From assembly GCA_963281155.1 (NCBI GenBank), contig CAUJLY010000002.1:4464001-4528000 (forward strand): a stretch of 64,000 nucleotides of DNA. The letters run 5' to 3'. Numbering within the stretch: the first letter of the stretch is position 1; each line of letters begins with the position of its first letter. The stretch is from Rhabditophanes sp. KR3021 (taxonomy: Eukaryota > Nematoda > Chromadorea > Rhabditida > Alloionematidae). The position numbers were made by a program, and so were the translations under genes. Below are positions 10,433 to 21,921 of the stretch, in pieces. The notes under the pieces were generated by a model. It was given only the letters and a program-made list of their open reading frames with translations. It was not told the DNA's origin and did not search any database.

Positions 10433-12968
10433 ATGGCTGTTATGCAACCTCCTCAAAGACTATATCCGGCTCTGGCACCTTCAGATCGTTCAAATTACAA
10501 CACTTCCAACTACAGAAATATAATGCAACCGGTAAGCAAAACACTGAAGTTTAAAGTTTAATTGGGTATCAATTTTTCATAAAGGCTCATGTATAATTGA
10601 ACACACAAATGGGCTTGCTTTCTCATTTTATATTGACATTATCTATTTATATGTGTATCTGTAGAACAATATATAATGTCGTAGTTTATTAATATTTCAT
10701 TGGCGATTGTTGCAAGTTATAAATTATAATAATTAAATACAAATTCCGATATTTAATAATAACATCGAATACATTATTTGGTATTGTTATTACTTATCAT
10801 TAGATGTCTTTTCATATTAATATTAAATTATTGTTTTAGGCAAACTCATTTCTTTCCTCATTTGACGAATCCTTCTTACAAGCCAGAGCGGCGCAAGTTG
10901 CGCTGGCCGAAATGGATATGAAGAATAGCTCGAGCATGCTGAGACCTTCTGATATGTTCGGCTTTTCAAACTACCACACCTCCGCACCAACTTCAACCTC
11001 AAATCATCAGCACATGAATGGAATGAATGGGAATGAATTTGACAATGGAGGATCCAATAATTCTCTGATGTCTTCTTCTTCGTCAATGATTATGGATGGT
11101 TCAATGATGATGCAACAGGCCACAGATTCAATGGCCAGTCTACAGCAAGTAATGGCAATGCACCACCCATACCATACTCACCAGCCTCAATTTTCTAATT
11201 ATCCAATGAATTCTCATTTTGCCGCAGCAGCTGTCGGAATTTCCAACAATCAACAACTTCCTTTACAGAACTCAGCTGCTGCAGCCGCCGCCGCCGCAGC
11301 TTCAATGCCTCGATATCCTCTAAATGTTCCAAATCCGGAGATGGATACTGATCCCAGGGAATTGGAACGATTTGCAGAGCATTTCAAACAACGGCGAATT
11401 AAATTAGGTAAGTAAAAAAAATTTGCATTACTTATTCAAGCTTAAAAATAATCTTATAAGTGATTGGAGTTGTTTAAAAAGATTAAATGTAGTCAGGACT
11501 TTAAGTAGTTTATAAAAAATATAAAAGCTAGAATGAATTTTCCTTTAACTAATCAGCTTTTCGTGCATTAATTAATCAGATATTAAGAAAACATTCTCCA
11601 CATACTATCCCTTTTGTAATAACGAACTACCTATGACTTCATTAGGCAAACAAAAAGTAATTTCGAGATTTTAACTGAGAATGAATTTATTAAGCATCAT
11701 AAATAATTTAAAGTTGATAAGTTGTAATACCCACAGAAGAGCACAACATTTTTAATTAAAGTTGTTCTTAGAGTGTAAATTTGGTAGTGTCATTATTAAT
11801 TTTTAAAAAACTTGTTTTTGTGAAAATTGTAGTGATTTTTGTTGTTGTTATGGAAGCATCTCGGAATACTTAAAAAGAAACTATTTATTAGATAGGAATC
11901 TTTAATTCTACAAATTTTGTACAGTACTGTAAATTTTCTTTTGTACCAGATTTGACAGCACTGTGTTTGAAAAGTGCAAAGACGTCAAATTTAAAATTCA
12001 GGCATTTGCTAACTCGAACATCTGTATTATATTTATTCAGTACGTTAACACACTTTAATTATATTTTTTTAAATGTAAAGTGATTAATCTGTTTAGCTAA
12101 AGCAATATTTTATAAAAATGCTTACAAACATCTTGACATTATGAATTAGATCAAGAATCATGAGTATGGGAAGAATATATCTAATGTAAACTTGTAAAAT
12201 TTGAGTCTTAGAAACTATTTTATGAAACCTTTCCGTAGATACAAAAATAATGTATATTGTTTGGTTTAGGTGTTACACAAAGTGACGTTGGCAAGGCATT
12301 GGCCCATTTGAAAATGCCAGGAGTCGGAAGTTTGTCCCAGAGTACAATCTGTAGATTTGAAAGTCTTACATTGTCACACAATAATATGGTGGCTTTAAAA
12401 CCAATTTTACACTCGTGGCTGGAAAAGGTAACTAGAAGAGTTGGTATTTTTAAACATTTTTTGTAGGCTGAAGAAGCTATTAAGAATAAGGATATGTCTG
12501 GGGATGCACAAGGAATATTGCCAAATAGTGAAAAGAAACGAAAGAGAACTTCAATTGCCGCTCCAGAAAAACGATTATTAGAGGAGTATTTTCGTCAACA
12601 ACCTCGTCCTACGGGAGATCGCATTGCTGCTATCGCCGACAAGCTGGACCTTAAGAAAAACGTAGTGCGCGTATGGTATGTAAAAATGGTAGTAAATATT
12701 ATCAAGATTTTGTTAGCTAGTATAAGTCACTAAGTATCAAACAAGATAAACGATAAGATGTTTTATAATCAGGTGTCCATATTAGAAAGCATAGACACTC
12801 TATGATACTTAGGGGCAAAAGCAAATCATTGTATCCAAACCTATATCTATTCTATAATATACATTTGAAACACTGAAGTGATAAATATAGAAATAATGAT
12901 AAAAAAAGACAAATATTAACCGCTCTTTTTACAGGTTTTGCAATCAAAGGCAGAAGCAGAAGAGATGA
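10433..12968 (+). CDS. POU4: POU class 4 homeobox transcription factor (Brn-3/Unc-86 type)
   Basis: Five exons: 10433-10531, 10840-11407, 12270-12427, 12467-12675, 12935-12968 (355 aa). The intron between exons 3 and 4 is only 39 bases. Residues about 34-60 hold a class-4 N-terminal motif ([20 protein letters not shown]). A His/Gln/Ala-rich linker includes a run of Ala. The POU-specific domain (about 205-278) reads [20 protein letters not shown] and continues with [20 protein letters not shown]. The homeodomain (about 298-355) has [13 protein letters not shown] and the recognition helix [15 protein letters not shown]. Class-4 POU proteins bind DNA and specify sensory neuron identity. The frame stops at TGA right after QKQKR; shifted by one base it reads the family's MKY and nine residues to a stop, so a one-base deletion or sequence error is likely. 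Assignment to class 4 is secure. Confidence 0.95.
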
Positions 12969-14340
12969 AATATAAGAGAAATAGAATAAAGTAAATCAAA
13001 CGAATAATGGAACACAATAATTTTAACCTTATAAATACTTTTTATACATTGTTGTATCTTTTAATGTTTTTAAAATCTGATTAAATATTCCTATTTCAGT
13101 TTTTATATATAAATTCTTTCAATGCTTTCGAAGGAGAGAATGCAAATTATAAACTCAATACCCACAAGGTATTTGTAAATGACCATTCAAAGATCTTATT
13201 CAAACATATGCATTTATTCCCATTTTCCGTAAAGTGAAAATAAATATATTTAAACGATCTTGCACCCACGATCAAAAACAATAAGAACATCATCATAGTT
13301 ATTATCGGTATTATCTTTTTTCTTGTCTTAAATATGGTATCTTCTTTTCGAATTTTAGGATGATAAATAATTTATGAAATATATAATGGGCACACACTTT
13401 CTGTCACACACTAATTTATTCTACCCGTCTTTCTTCAATGAGAGGGGTCGGGTGGATAGATTCACATACAAAACCTCAATTTTTGCCAGCACCAATCATG
13501 AATAAGTAATGAGGTAAACTAAAAAAGAGACCTGTTAGTTGAGTGTAAAATTTCATTTAGCTAAAAAAATTACAATCTTCACAGGTAAACAAGTAAAAAC
13601 AATTTATTGGAAAGAGTTATTATAAGTATAAACATTAGGTTTAATTTCCTATTATTAAATTCCGTAAATAAGTAAACTAGTCTGAAATTTTGTTTTTATG
13701 AAAAATTTAAATGCCTGCCCAGCAGAAAAGAGATATTGAACATTTTTTTAATGATTTCGGTATAAAAATACCGTGGCTTTCAAACTGCATCAACAGAATT
13801 TTTATAAAATACATATTGCTCCGAGGGCAGAGGTATAAAGAGTTGACGACCTTGATTTTTTCCAGACTTACTCTGGGAATGAGCCTTAAACTGCTTCTTT
13901 GGAAAAACTGAGTCTAATGGCATAATTATAAAATCAAGAGCTTAAGGGGTTCACTTGCTAGGACGACTAATAAGGTAGACCACAAGTGGTAAAAAAATAT
14001 TGTTTTGTAACATGTTTATAGATCCCAAAATAGGTTTGCATTTATCAAAACTCTTATGTATAAAAAGAAAGACTCATTTGAGTCGGGATATGCCACCTGC
14101 AAAGCAATGACAAAGAAAACAAGTTTTGAAAAGTGCATTCCATATCTGGCAATAATACATTTTAAAGCATCCCAATAAGTTTAATAAAATAAATTGTAAG
14201 GCATTGTATTAAGATTGTTAAAAAACTTGATTCAATTTATCGTATTAATAAATATAAACAAATAAGTACATTAAAATAAATTAAAACGAGGTAAAAAATT
14301 ATGCTTTAATTAGGATTAAAAAAATACATTCAAACGGGCA
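12969..14340. other. intergenic, POU4 3' side to nuclear receptor 3' end
   Basis: The convergent interval between POU4 and the nuclear receptor. One 66-codon open frame (13711-13911) has no splice context, no recognisable domain and AT-rich codons, and was not accepted. Several AATAAA-like sequences are present, as expected for 3' flanks. Confidence 0.5.
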
Positions 14341-16359
14341 TTAAATCGACTCTTTGAAGAGATCTGTCATCTTACAAACAAGAGTTGCATTGGTTTTGGT
14401 TAATTTGTCTAATTTAAACTCATCCTTAGTAATAATAAGGAAAAATAACACTTCTAAAAGTTTTTCGTTAATTTCTTCGACCACACCGACATCTGGCACG
14501 TTTAAACTTTTTGTCTGAGTTAACATCAAAGCCAAAAATAGGACAATTTCTTTTTCTGTGAATACATCGAAATCAATGCCCTTTTTAAACTTATTGACAA
14601 GTGTTTTTTTCGAAAGCAATTTGGTTTCTTGCAATGAACAACCATCATAAACTATAGCGAAAGAATTGAATCCATTCTCAACCAGCAAATCCAAGGTTGA
14701 ATCTTTTAAATGTTTGAAAAGTTCCATTGATTTGATGAATCCTGAGACAGCCTTTTTCAACGTTTCCAAAGTTTCACATTTCTCTCTGAAAGCATCTTGA
14801 TACGATTTGAATAAAACGTCGATGAGACGACAAATTTCCTTGGACTCTTTCAATGATTCTTCCCTGGCATCATCGGTTGCTTTTCTCTTTTTAGAAGGAA
14901 GTACTGCTGCTATTTTCATACCTTTGTCTAAACAAGCGCGGTACCGGCAGTACTGACAACGATTACGTGATAATCTGTCAATCTTGCATGATCCGTTTTT
15001 ACTACAAGTATACGAGTCTCCCTTTTGAGTTGTCCTTCGAAAAAATCCCTTACACCCTTCACACGTTAGGGCTCCGTAGTGATGACCGGAAGATTTGTCT
15101 CCACAAACTTTGCAAATCATTTCGTCTTGGGAATTTGCTTTATGAGCCATATACATCGCCATTTCAGGAGAAAACATTGTGAAAGGTGTATTGTAAGGAT
15201 GCATTGGAGGATTGAACATTCCATTTTGCATCACATTCATCATTTGGGCATTGTTGTTCATAAAAGGTGGAACAACATTTTCTTTGGGCGATTTTGAATC
15301 TCTTTTAGAGAATGACTTTGCAACTGGCTTCACTAAAACAGTTACTGTCGGAGATTCTACTTTTATCGAACCTTCTGCACTTGATGACGATCCCGAATAC
15401 GATTTGGGAGTCAAATTTACAGAAGACGGGTTTGATTCTTTTTTAACTTTAACAGGACTACTTTTACAATCTAGAGCGGTAATATTTTCAATTGAAAAAG
15501 AATTAGCACTGACTGACGGCGAGGTCTTTTGATCAATTTTATCTACAAGACAACTCAACAGTGGAGGTCTAATTGGTGTTGAAGTTGACAACGGAACTGG
15601 TGTGGCTGATTTTGATGGAACTAATGCTTTAGCCTCCGCTTTGGCAGCATTATTTTGAGGCGGAGGCATATGATTCATTTGATTAGTCAATTGTTGCTGC
15701 TGCTGCATTTGCATAATTATATTCGGCATGTTTTGCATCTGAGAAAATTGGAGCATCGCTTGCATAGCTTGCATATTTGCCATATTTTGAGAATTTGAGG
15801 GATGTTGTTGCATAAATTGAGGAGGAACATTCATTTGATTTAAATAGTTACCCTGATAAGGATATCCGCCAGCGTTTTGAAAAAGTTGTTGCTGTGGAAA
15901 ATAAGAAGGCAGATTCTGCTGGACCATATTTTGTTGTGGACCATTTTGTTGTGGACCATTCTGTTGTGGACCATTCTGCTGTGGACCGTTTTGTTGTGTA
16001 CCATTTTGTTGGCCCATATTTTGTTGTAAACCGTTTTGCTGAGCCATCATTTGTTGAAGACCATTTTGTAAACCATTCTGTACACCCATTATCTGTTGGA
16101 GACTATTTTGCTGGAGATTGCTTTGTACAGCCATATTTTGCGGCAGATTCATATTTGCACCCATATTCTGCTGAATCATACCAGGTGGAAACATCGGATG
16201 CGGATGCGTCATACCTGGCATAGACTGATGAGGATGATTCATATAGAACGGATTTGTACCCGAACAAGAAATAACAGGACCAATATCTTGATTCGGATTA
16301 ACTGAATTTGATTTACCAATAATATTAAAATTATTACTAGCTTCTTTAGATGGATCCAT
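14341..16359 (-). CDS. nuclear receptor with Q/N-rich N-terminus and degenerate ligand domain
   Basis: Single-exon frame of 672 residues. Residues 1-240 are rich in Gln, Asn, Met and Pro and include QQNGP-type tandem repeats. Residues about 416-482 are a complete two-finger DNA-binding domain: [20 protein letters not shown] with P-box CEGCKG, then a second finger with [13 protein letters not shown] and ending CLDKGM. The KSSGxHYG...IDRxSRNRCQxCR pattern resembles the ROR/HR3 (NR1F) and E75/Rev-erb group, but subgroup placement is tentative. The remaining 190 residues should be the ligand domain; only a helix 3-4-like segment ([20 protein letters not shown]) is discernible, and the usual Trp and a clear AF-2 helix are missing. 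It is probably a DNA-binding regulator whose ligand dependence has been lost or changed. It is divergent to GINS3 across 1.1 kb. Confidence 0.9.
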   Translation of the reverse strand: MDPSKEASNNFNIIGKSNSVNPNQDIGPVISCSGTNPFYMNHPHQSMPGMTHPHPMFPPGMIQQNMGANMNLPQNMAVQSNLQQNSLQQIMGVQNGLQNGLQQMMAQQNGLQQNMGQQNGTQQNGPQQNGPQQNGPQQNGPQQNMVQQNLPSYFPQQQLFQNAGGYPYQGNYLNQMNVPPQFMQQHPSNSQNMANMQAMQAMLQFSQMQNMPNIIMQMQQQQQLTNQMNHMPPPQNNAAKAEAKALVPSKSATPVPLSTSTPIRPPLLSCLVDKIDQKTSPSVSANSFSIENITALDCKSSPVKVKKESNPSSVNLTPKSYSGSSSSAEGSIKVESPTVTVLVKPVAKSFSKRDSKSPKENVVPPFMNNNAQMMNVMQNGMFNPPMHPYNTPFTMFSPEMAMYMAHKANSQDEMICKVCGDKSSGHHYGALTCEGCKGFFRRTTQKGDSYTCSKNGSCKIDRLSRNRCQYCRYRACLDKGMKIAAVLPSKKRKATDDAREESLKESKEICRLIDVLFKSYQDAFREKCETLETLKKAVSGFIKSMELFKHLKDSTLDLLVENGFNSFAIVYDGCSLQETKLLSKKTLVNKFKKGIDFDVFTEKEIVLFLALMLTQTKSLNVPDVGVVEEINEKLLEVLFFLIITKDEFKLDKLTKTNATLVCKMTDLFKESI
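15922..16011 (-). repeat. 15-bp coding tandem repeat (QQNGP units)
   Basis: About six 15-base units, on the plus strand of the type ttgttgtggaccatt, encode QQNG(P/T) pentapeptides in the N-terminal region of the nuclear receptor. Units differ by only one or two bases, suggesting recent slippage. Confidence 0.8.
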
Positions 16360-17466
16360 GGAGGTAATTATTGAACTTAGGTATTAATGCAAGTACATAA
16401 AGTTAATATCACCACATACACTAAAAATAAACTTGTTATAAAATAGAGAAACATTTTAATGAACTAAAATAAAATAAAAATGAACGCGTAATAAAAAACG
16501 GTAATTGAACTTATAAAGGTGTTTTTACGTAATAGGGGTTTAAGAAAGTAAAACAAAAGCTATAGCTATACTAAGCTTGATCCGCCTATACATTTGTTGA
16601 GTACATAAGGATGTCAAGTCGGTATTTTATTGTATGATTTTATACGATTACCAGTCAGTTGGAGGAAGAACCATGGAAAAGGTTTTTTTCGCAGGTATGT
16701 TTTTACTGCGTCGACTATTGACCATCATTTGAACTCGATGATTTAGAGAGCACTTTATAGATGTAGATAATAAAATTGCTTAATAAATCTATAAGACCAC
16801 ATTTTGACACAGATAGACTATCTAGACGTATCTATTAGTCCCATGAATAACGTTTTGCTCCAAGAATGTACAACGCCAAGATATAGTTGCAAGCAAAATT
16901 TTGATCATAAAAAAGCTCTTTGTGAAAACAGTTAGTGTGCTAAATAAGATGTGACCATACCAAGTTTGCCCAAAGTCACTTTTATTAAATCATCATGAAA
17001 GGAAGTGAGAAACAATTTTCGAAAGTTTAATTGTATTTGGCTCTAAAATGTACCAAGCAATTTAAAGATTAAGTTTTGCATAAAACAATTGGCCATAAAT
17101 CGAAAAAACGGAATTTGGATATGATAACACCTTAATTATTCATTCTTAAAACCACCTGTATTTGATATAAGTTGCTGCCCACAGCTTGCTTTAACTCATT
17201 TTGTTAAAAACAATTAAAAATTTTGCTTTAAACCATTTATTTAAAATAAAGTAAATATTGAGTTCCATGTTATGACTTATATTTTGAGCATTAATTTAAA
17301 AATTATTTATTTATACATATATTTTGCATGAACTTTATAATACTTATAAGGAACTACCAATATCATTGTGAATAGTAACATTTTATTTTTGAAATCCTGC
17401 ACAGATATCATTTGAGTAACGCACTATTTTATAGCGCTTTTTTATTTGGTGTGTCAGTGGCAGAAT
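16360..17466. other. divergent intergenic region, nuclear receptor and GINS3
   Basis: 1.1 kb between two divergent start codons; it must hold both promoters. No open frame of note. GINS3's ATG is preceded by acceptor-like gtgtcag and tggcag 3-9 bases upstream. Confidence 0.5.
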
Positions 17467-18158
17467 ATGAACGACCAACTAAATTTGCCAACTAAGCCTC
17501 GGGTCGTAGCTCACGATTATTTGGATCTTGAAAGTTGCTTAGCTATAGCCCAAGTTTACAATTGTCATGTTTCCTCCCATGCTCCACAAGGTAAGTTTAT
17601 TTCTTTTTAATCGGATATTTATACCTCATTTGACCATATATTTTCATTTAATTTGATTTATTGTTATTCCTTTTAGATGCCTTCACTGTACTGGGTATTA
17701 CTTTACCGATACATGACGATGATGATACTGATATGGAGGAAGATAAAGGATTCGATATATTAGTGCCGTTATATGCAATCGAGCCATTAAATAAGTACGT
17801 TAACTTTTATTTACCGGATTGGTTAACATCTTTTGCCCTGGAAACATATCAAGCAAATCCTGACATTTTATGCCTTTACCTCATAGAGAGGTACTTTTAC
17901 ACTGTTGGTCTTTATTTTGCAAACATTTCGCAACGTGAGGAAGGAGAAAAAATGATTAAGATCCTGATTTATCTTTACACATATCGGTTGAAGAAGTTTA
18001 TAACATTTGCCCAAAATTCAGAGGAAAATCACCCTCAACAATTGACTTGGCATGAAAAAGTTTTATTTGATAAGGTGAGAACTTCAGCAAAAGCTTTCAA
18101 TGACTGGTGGAAGAATGCCAAGCCTGGTTCGAGAAGGAGAAAGTATCCTGGTGAATAA
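17467..18158 (+). CDS. GINS3: GINS complex subunit 3 (Psf3)
   Basis: Two exons, 17467-17590 and 17677-18158, giving 201 residues, close to the usual Psf3 length (about 215). The N-terminal exon encodes DYLDLESCLA, matching the 'N-terminal two-strand then DDI' start of Psf3. The second exon has a strongly acidic loop (DDDDTDMEED), LPLW-like LPDWLTSF and a long helical C-terminal part. Psf3 joins Sld5, Psf1 and Psf2 in the GINS tetramer that activates the Cdc45-MCM helicase at replication forks. The start ATG follows a 3' splice-like site by 3-9 bases. RPP14 follows on the same strand after 188 bases. Identification rests on overall pattern and length, as this family is weakly conserved. Confidence 0.72.
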
Positions 18159-18330
18159 TTGTGCATATCCTTTACTTGGTACTAAAATTAACACTATGTC
18201 AATTGTTCGGACTTGTAATAAAGTTTTTTCAATATATCCTGTTCTTTCTAGGAAGCTATATTCCAATGTATTTATCTTGAATGGAGATTATTTAAACATT
18301 TAACAACACACATTTAAACAACCTAATTAT

Positions 18331-18346
18331 TTCTAGACTGTCAAAT
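18331..18346 (+). promoter_or_regulatory. 3' splice acceptor just upstream of the RPP14 start (candidate trans-splice site)
   Basis: The sequence taattatttctag ends at 18336, ten bases before the RPP14 ATG. No donor fitting a coding upstream exon is seen between the GINS3 stop and this site, and an AATAAA lies in between at about 18218. This is the arrangement expected for polyadenylation of the first cistron plus leader trans-splicing of the second. Confidence 0.5.
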
Positions 18347-18720
18347 ATGAATGAATTAAATTGCGAAATTAAAGATTGTCGTAAGGTGGTTATATCTGTT
18401 GAATATTTTGACAATCAAATGAGAATCCAGGAAGTTGCTCAATTTAAAAATTTAGTTAAAAGCATTTTAAGCGAATTTTATGGGGAAACTGGCCCGGAGT
18501 TTTTTATTGAAAGTTTTGAAAATGATAAGGGTACAATTTGTTGTCAGGATAAAGATGTTCGTAATGTTTGGGCAGCTTTATCGCTATGTGGCGACAGATT
18601 AGGATGTAAAATAGCATTACATTTATTCAAGGTAAGTCTAATATCTTTTAAGCACAATTTATTCGTTTTTAGATTCTAAGTCCAAAGCCAATTCTTGTAA
18701 ATGAACCAATGGAACTTTAA
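18347..18720 (+). CDS. RPP14: ribonuclease P/MRP subunit Rpp14
   Basis: Two exons, 18347-18631 and 18673-18720, separated by a 41-base intron; 110 residues against about 124 in vertebrates. The segment AQFKNLVKSILSEFYGETGP lines up with the AQFKQLL...LFGE core of Rpp14, followed by VWAALSLCG and, across the intron, the short FKILSP tail. Rpp14 is a protein subunit of RNase P, which matures tRNA 5' ends, and of RNase MRP, in the nucleus and nucleolus. Placement immediately after GINS3 suggests co-transcription. The related subunit Pop5 is the main alternative, but the AQFK...LFGE match favours Rpp14. Confidence 0.75.
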
Positions 18721-19780
18721 TTGTATTACTCTCATTTTTATTTGATTAACTAAGAATATATTTTTTATTTATTTTTATTAATCATCTTGTCCAATACGTT
18801 TTTATCACATGCAATAAAATAACTACATGTCTTTGCAAATAACAAAAATATCCACGCTTGCTACAGATTTTGATTTATTAATTATAAGTCATATCCCAAT
18901 TTCATAATATATGATTGAAGACACATGCAATACTAATAGTACTATAATTTTCATATATAAACAAATATCGTTGTTACATACGTTAATCATTTAAATTATA
19001 ATAATACTACAACAATCCTGTTAAATTTATTGCCTCTTCTTTCCATATTTCAAGTTAAATTAACAATTCCCAGACGGTTTGATTGAGGTGTCACGGATAT
19101 TTCTTTACGGTAATTCGAAGTTTATTTGATAATCTTTGAGCAAAACTCATAATACATTTTTAATGTTATACATATTTTAAAGGCATTTATATTTCTAATT
19201 TTAATTTTTCAATGGTATCCTGTATCGTTTTAATTTCATAAAATATTCTGTTTGTTAATAACAAAAATAATATCATCTTTATATAAAAGTTTACCAAAAA
19301 ACCACATTTCAATGTATACTTTAAGCAAAAATCATAAGTGATATTAAATCTCAAACATTTTTGAGTGTGGGATAGTAATATCAATATCAGTGATGCATAG
19401 GCCCTGATAATTTATTATTCGTTTTTTTAAAGGCATGTTATATTATTCCTTACGTTTATCTATACACAATTTGGTAATCAATTCAAAGAATGGTCTTAAT
19501 CTGTTTGCCAAATAAAGCTTGACAATTACCAAATATCTTAATAATCAAATGATTATATTTTTGTTAGTGCGATGTATGTTGTATGGTGACACCTCTGTTA
19601 AAAGTTGCATTTAATTGAATTTAATTAGTTATTTTTTATCAAAATATTTTAGCGTGTCTTTCAACAAGTCATCATAAATAATACATTGTAAAGCTAAAAT
19701 TTTGCCGCTTCTTTAATGATTATACTATTTTTAATTATTTAACTTGATCTTTTCGGAATTAATTGAAGCCACAATATAAG
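18721..19780. other. intergenic, nothing recognised
   Basis: About 1.06 kb of AT-rich sequence between RPP14 and the BTB gene, both on the plus strand. Open frames (for example 19187-19384 on the minus strand) are short and low in complexity. No RNA gene or repeat is evident. Confidence 0.5.
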
Positions 19781-20959
19781 ATGTTACCCGACTACTCAAT
19801 GCTTGTCGAAGACAATCCATTTGTTGATGCCCGATTAAGCTTTCCAGATGGATCTATCGACGTATCAAAAGTACTGCTTTGTGGACATTCAAAGTTCTTT
19901 GCCGACATGTTTTTACAGAATAAAAGTGAGCGTACGTTTTGCATTTTCAAATAAAGTTTAAAAGTAACTCTTTATAGAGAAATTCGAGTTGGACAATATT
20001 TCCTTGAAAGATTTTAAAGCTTTCTATAACTACATTTTGCAAGGAGGTGCATTTAAAATTAGTGGTGAAAACGTTGTACTTCTTATGAATAGTCAAAAAC
20101 ATACTAACGTTCCTGATATCGAGGTAATCAAACGGAATCTATCATTTAATGATGATATTTTTTAGAATAAAATTAACACCTGGATCATGGATCAAAAGAA
20201 TATAGCTCATTTGGGAATTGTTTATGAGAATTCAATTGATATTAGCCTTCAAATATACAATGATCGTGCCAAATCAATGATTAATCTTCATTATGAGGTA
20301 AATAAATATTTTATAATTCTTTTATCAATTTTGATTTTCAGGCAATGCATGAATTCAAAGCTTTCGATTCTTTCAAAAAGGAAAGCATGTTAAATTTGTT
20401 CAACAAAGATTTTAACAAAAACAAAAACCAAGAAATTCTTGTTAATATTGTCACAAGCTGGGTTGAATTTAATTATAGTCAACATAAAATGGAATGGTTG
20501 AATTTGTTTTTGGAAATTAAATTTAATTGCGTCTCAGATTGTTTCATTAAAAATTTCATGAAAACTAATACTAAGATTTACGAAAATAGTGATGTTTCTC
20601 AATTTATGTTTTCAGTACTATCTGAAAGAATTGGCAATTTAACGCAAACATCTTTATTCACACCTAAAAATGAGGTTTCTGTGTTTGGAAGTAATATCAA
20701 ACATATTGGCTTTGAGAATAATACAAAACCTAGTCCCTTTGGAAATACGATAAATCCTACTATCTTTGAAAATAATACAAAATCTAGTCCATTTGGAAGT
20801 AATTCAAACCCTAGTCTCTTTGGAATTGAAACGAAACCTACTGCCTTTGGAAGTAATTCAAACCCTAATTTCTTTGTAATTAAAAATAAACCTACTGCCT
20901 TTGGAACTGTACCCAGACCTTTTTGCTTTGAAAATATTGGCCATCCTTCAATAGAATAA
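19781..20959 (+). CDS. BTB-BACK protein with FG-like repeat tail
   Basis: Four exons: 19781-19925, 19978-20123, 20166-20297 and 20342-20959, giving 346 residues; all introns are 42-52 bases or shorter. The start is the ATG at 19781; an upstream in-frame TTG is not a plausible start. Residues about 10-105 show the BTB/POZ pattern: FPDGSIDVSKVLLCGHSKFF, then a surface-exposed ILQGGAF segment. Residues about 115-235 look like a BACK helical bundle. No Kelch repeats follow. Instead residues 258-338 are nine 9-residue repeats of the form xx[TN][KN]P[ST]xF[GE], for example NNTKPSPFG and IETKPTAFG. BTB-BACK proteins usually act as cullin-3 substrate adaptors. The FG-spaced tail resembles nucleoporin FG repeats in composition only. 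A cullin lies 33 kb away, without implied link. Confidence 0.72.
20690..20932 (+). repeat. 27-bp coding tandem repeat, nine units
   Basis: Nine in-frame 27-base units in the last exon of the BTB gene, starting at 20690, each encoding nine residues with a Phe at position 8 and mostly Gly or Glu at position 9. Alternating unit types (odd and even units more alike) point to expansion as a 54-base dimer. Confidence 0.85.
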
Positions 20960-21921
20960 ATTTCTCTCTGGCAACACAGTTACTTTAAAAAACAGTTCTA
21001 TTTTTGAAAAAAGTAAACGCTTGAATTTGTGCATACAATTTATGACTTCATTCCATAATGCTTTCAAAATTGATTATTTTGACAATATATTTTCAAACTC
21101 TTCAATTAACTAAATAAAATGATTGACATTACAAGTTTTATTTTTATTTAAATGATTAATCAGCTTAATTTTGGTAATCAGACAAAGTTGTTTTATAGTG
21201 TCTTTAAATGTAATTAATTTGAAATCACTTAGATGAGCGTAGTATCGTTTTTCAAATTCGTATACTCTCTCGTAAATTAATAAAACTTTGAATACTATTT
21301 TGATCCGATAATTTCCATTGTTTTGAAAGAAGATAAAATAAACAGACTGTAAGATAAAGTATTTTCGATGCAATTAAGTTCCTTAAGAAGAATTTTTAAT
21401 TAAGCAAATTGCATATTGAAATTACAAAAGTTATGTATTGTTATATTATCGATTAATAAAGTTATCCTTGGCAATGGAAATAGTTTTTAAAGGAAGAATT
21501 TCTGAATAAGAATTAAGAACATTAATACATTAGATATTGAGCAAATTGAGAAATTTCTATCTAAAGGTCCATGTATTTGGTAGATCAACATTACACATAC
21601 CATTGAAATTAAAAAAAGCAAGTACAAATTAGTTGAGATTACTTTTAAATATTCGACAAGATTCTTATCCATTCAACTCTACTTTTAATCGCCAATTTAC
21701 CAGAAATACAACAAGTACCATATTCTAATTATATGGATAGTATAAGATAGTATTTATCAAGATAAATAAATTAAAACGCATATTTTTGTCCATTTTTATT
21801 TACTACATCAAGCATGTTAAAAATTTAATGTTGTATATATAATTATAGAAGGTTGGTATAACAAAAAACGGAATAAAGAGATAATTTATCACCAAATTCG
21901 CCTCAAAGAATTTTCATGTGT
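20960..21921. other. convergent intergenic region, BTB gene and eIF1A
   Basis: About 0.96 kb between two stop codons. Only short AT-rich frames occur (21110-21373 and 21487-21672 on the minus strand), with no recognised domain or splice context. It presumably holds the two 3' untranslated regions. Confidence 0.5.

Noticed and set aside
13711..13911. 66-codon plus-strand frame
   Set aside because: No recognisable domain, no flanking exon and AT-rich composition.
15894..16305. Plus-strand frames rich in VDH repeats over the nuclear receptor
   Set aside because: They are antisense shadows of the QQNGP repeat coding sequence.
19763..19780. Upstream TTG extension of the BTB gene
   Set aside because: TTG is not a credible eukaryotic start here; the ATG at 19781 follows directly.
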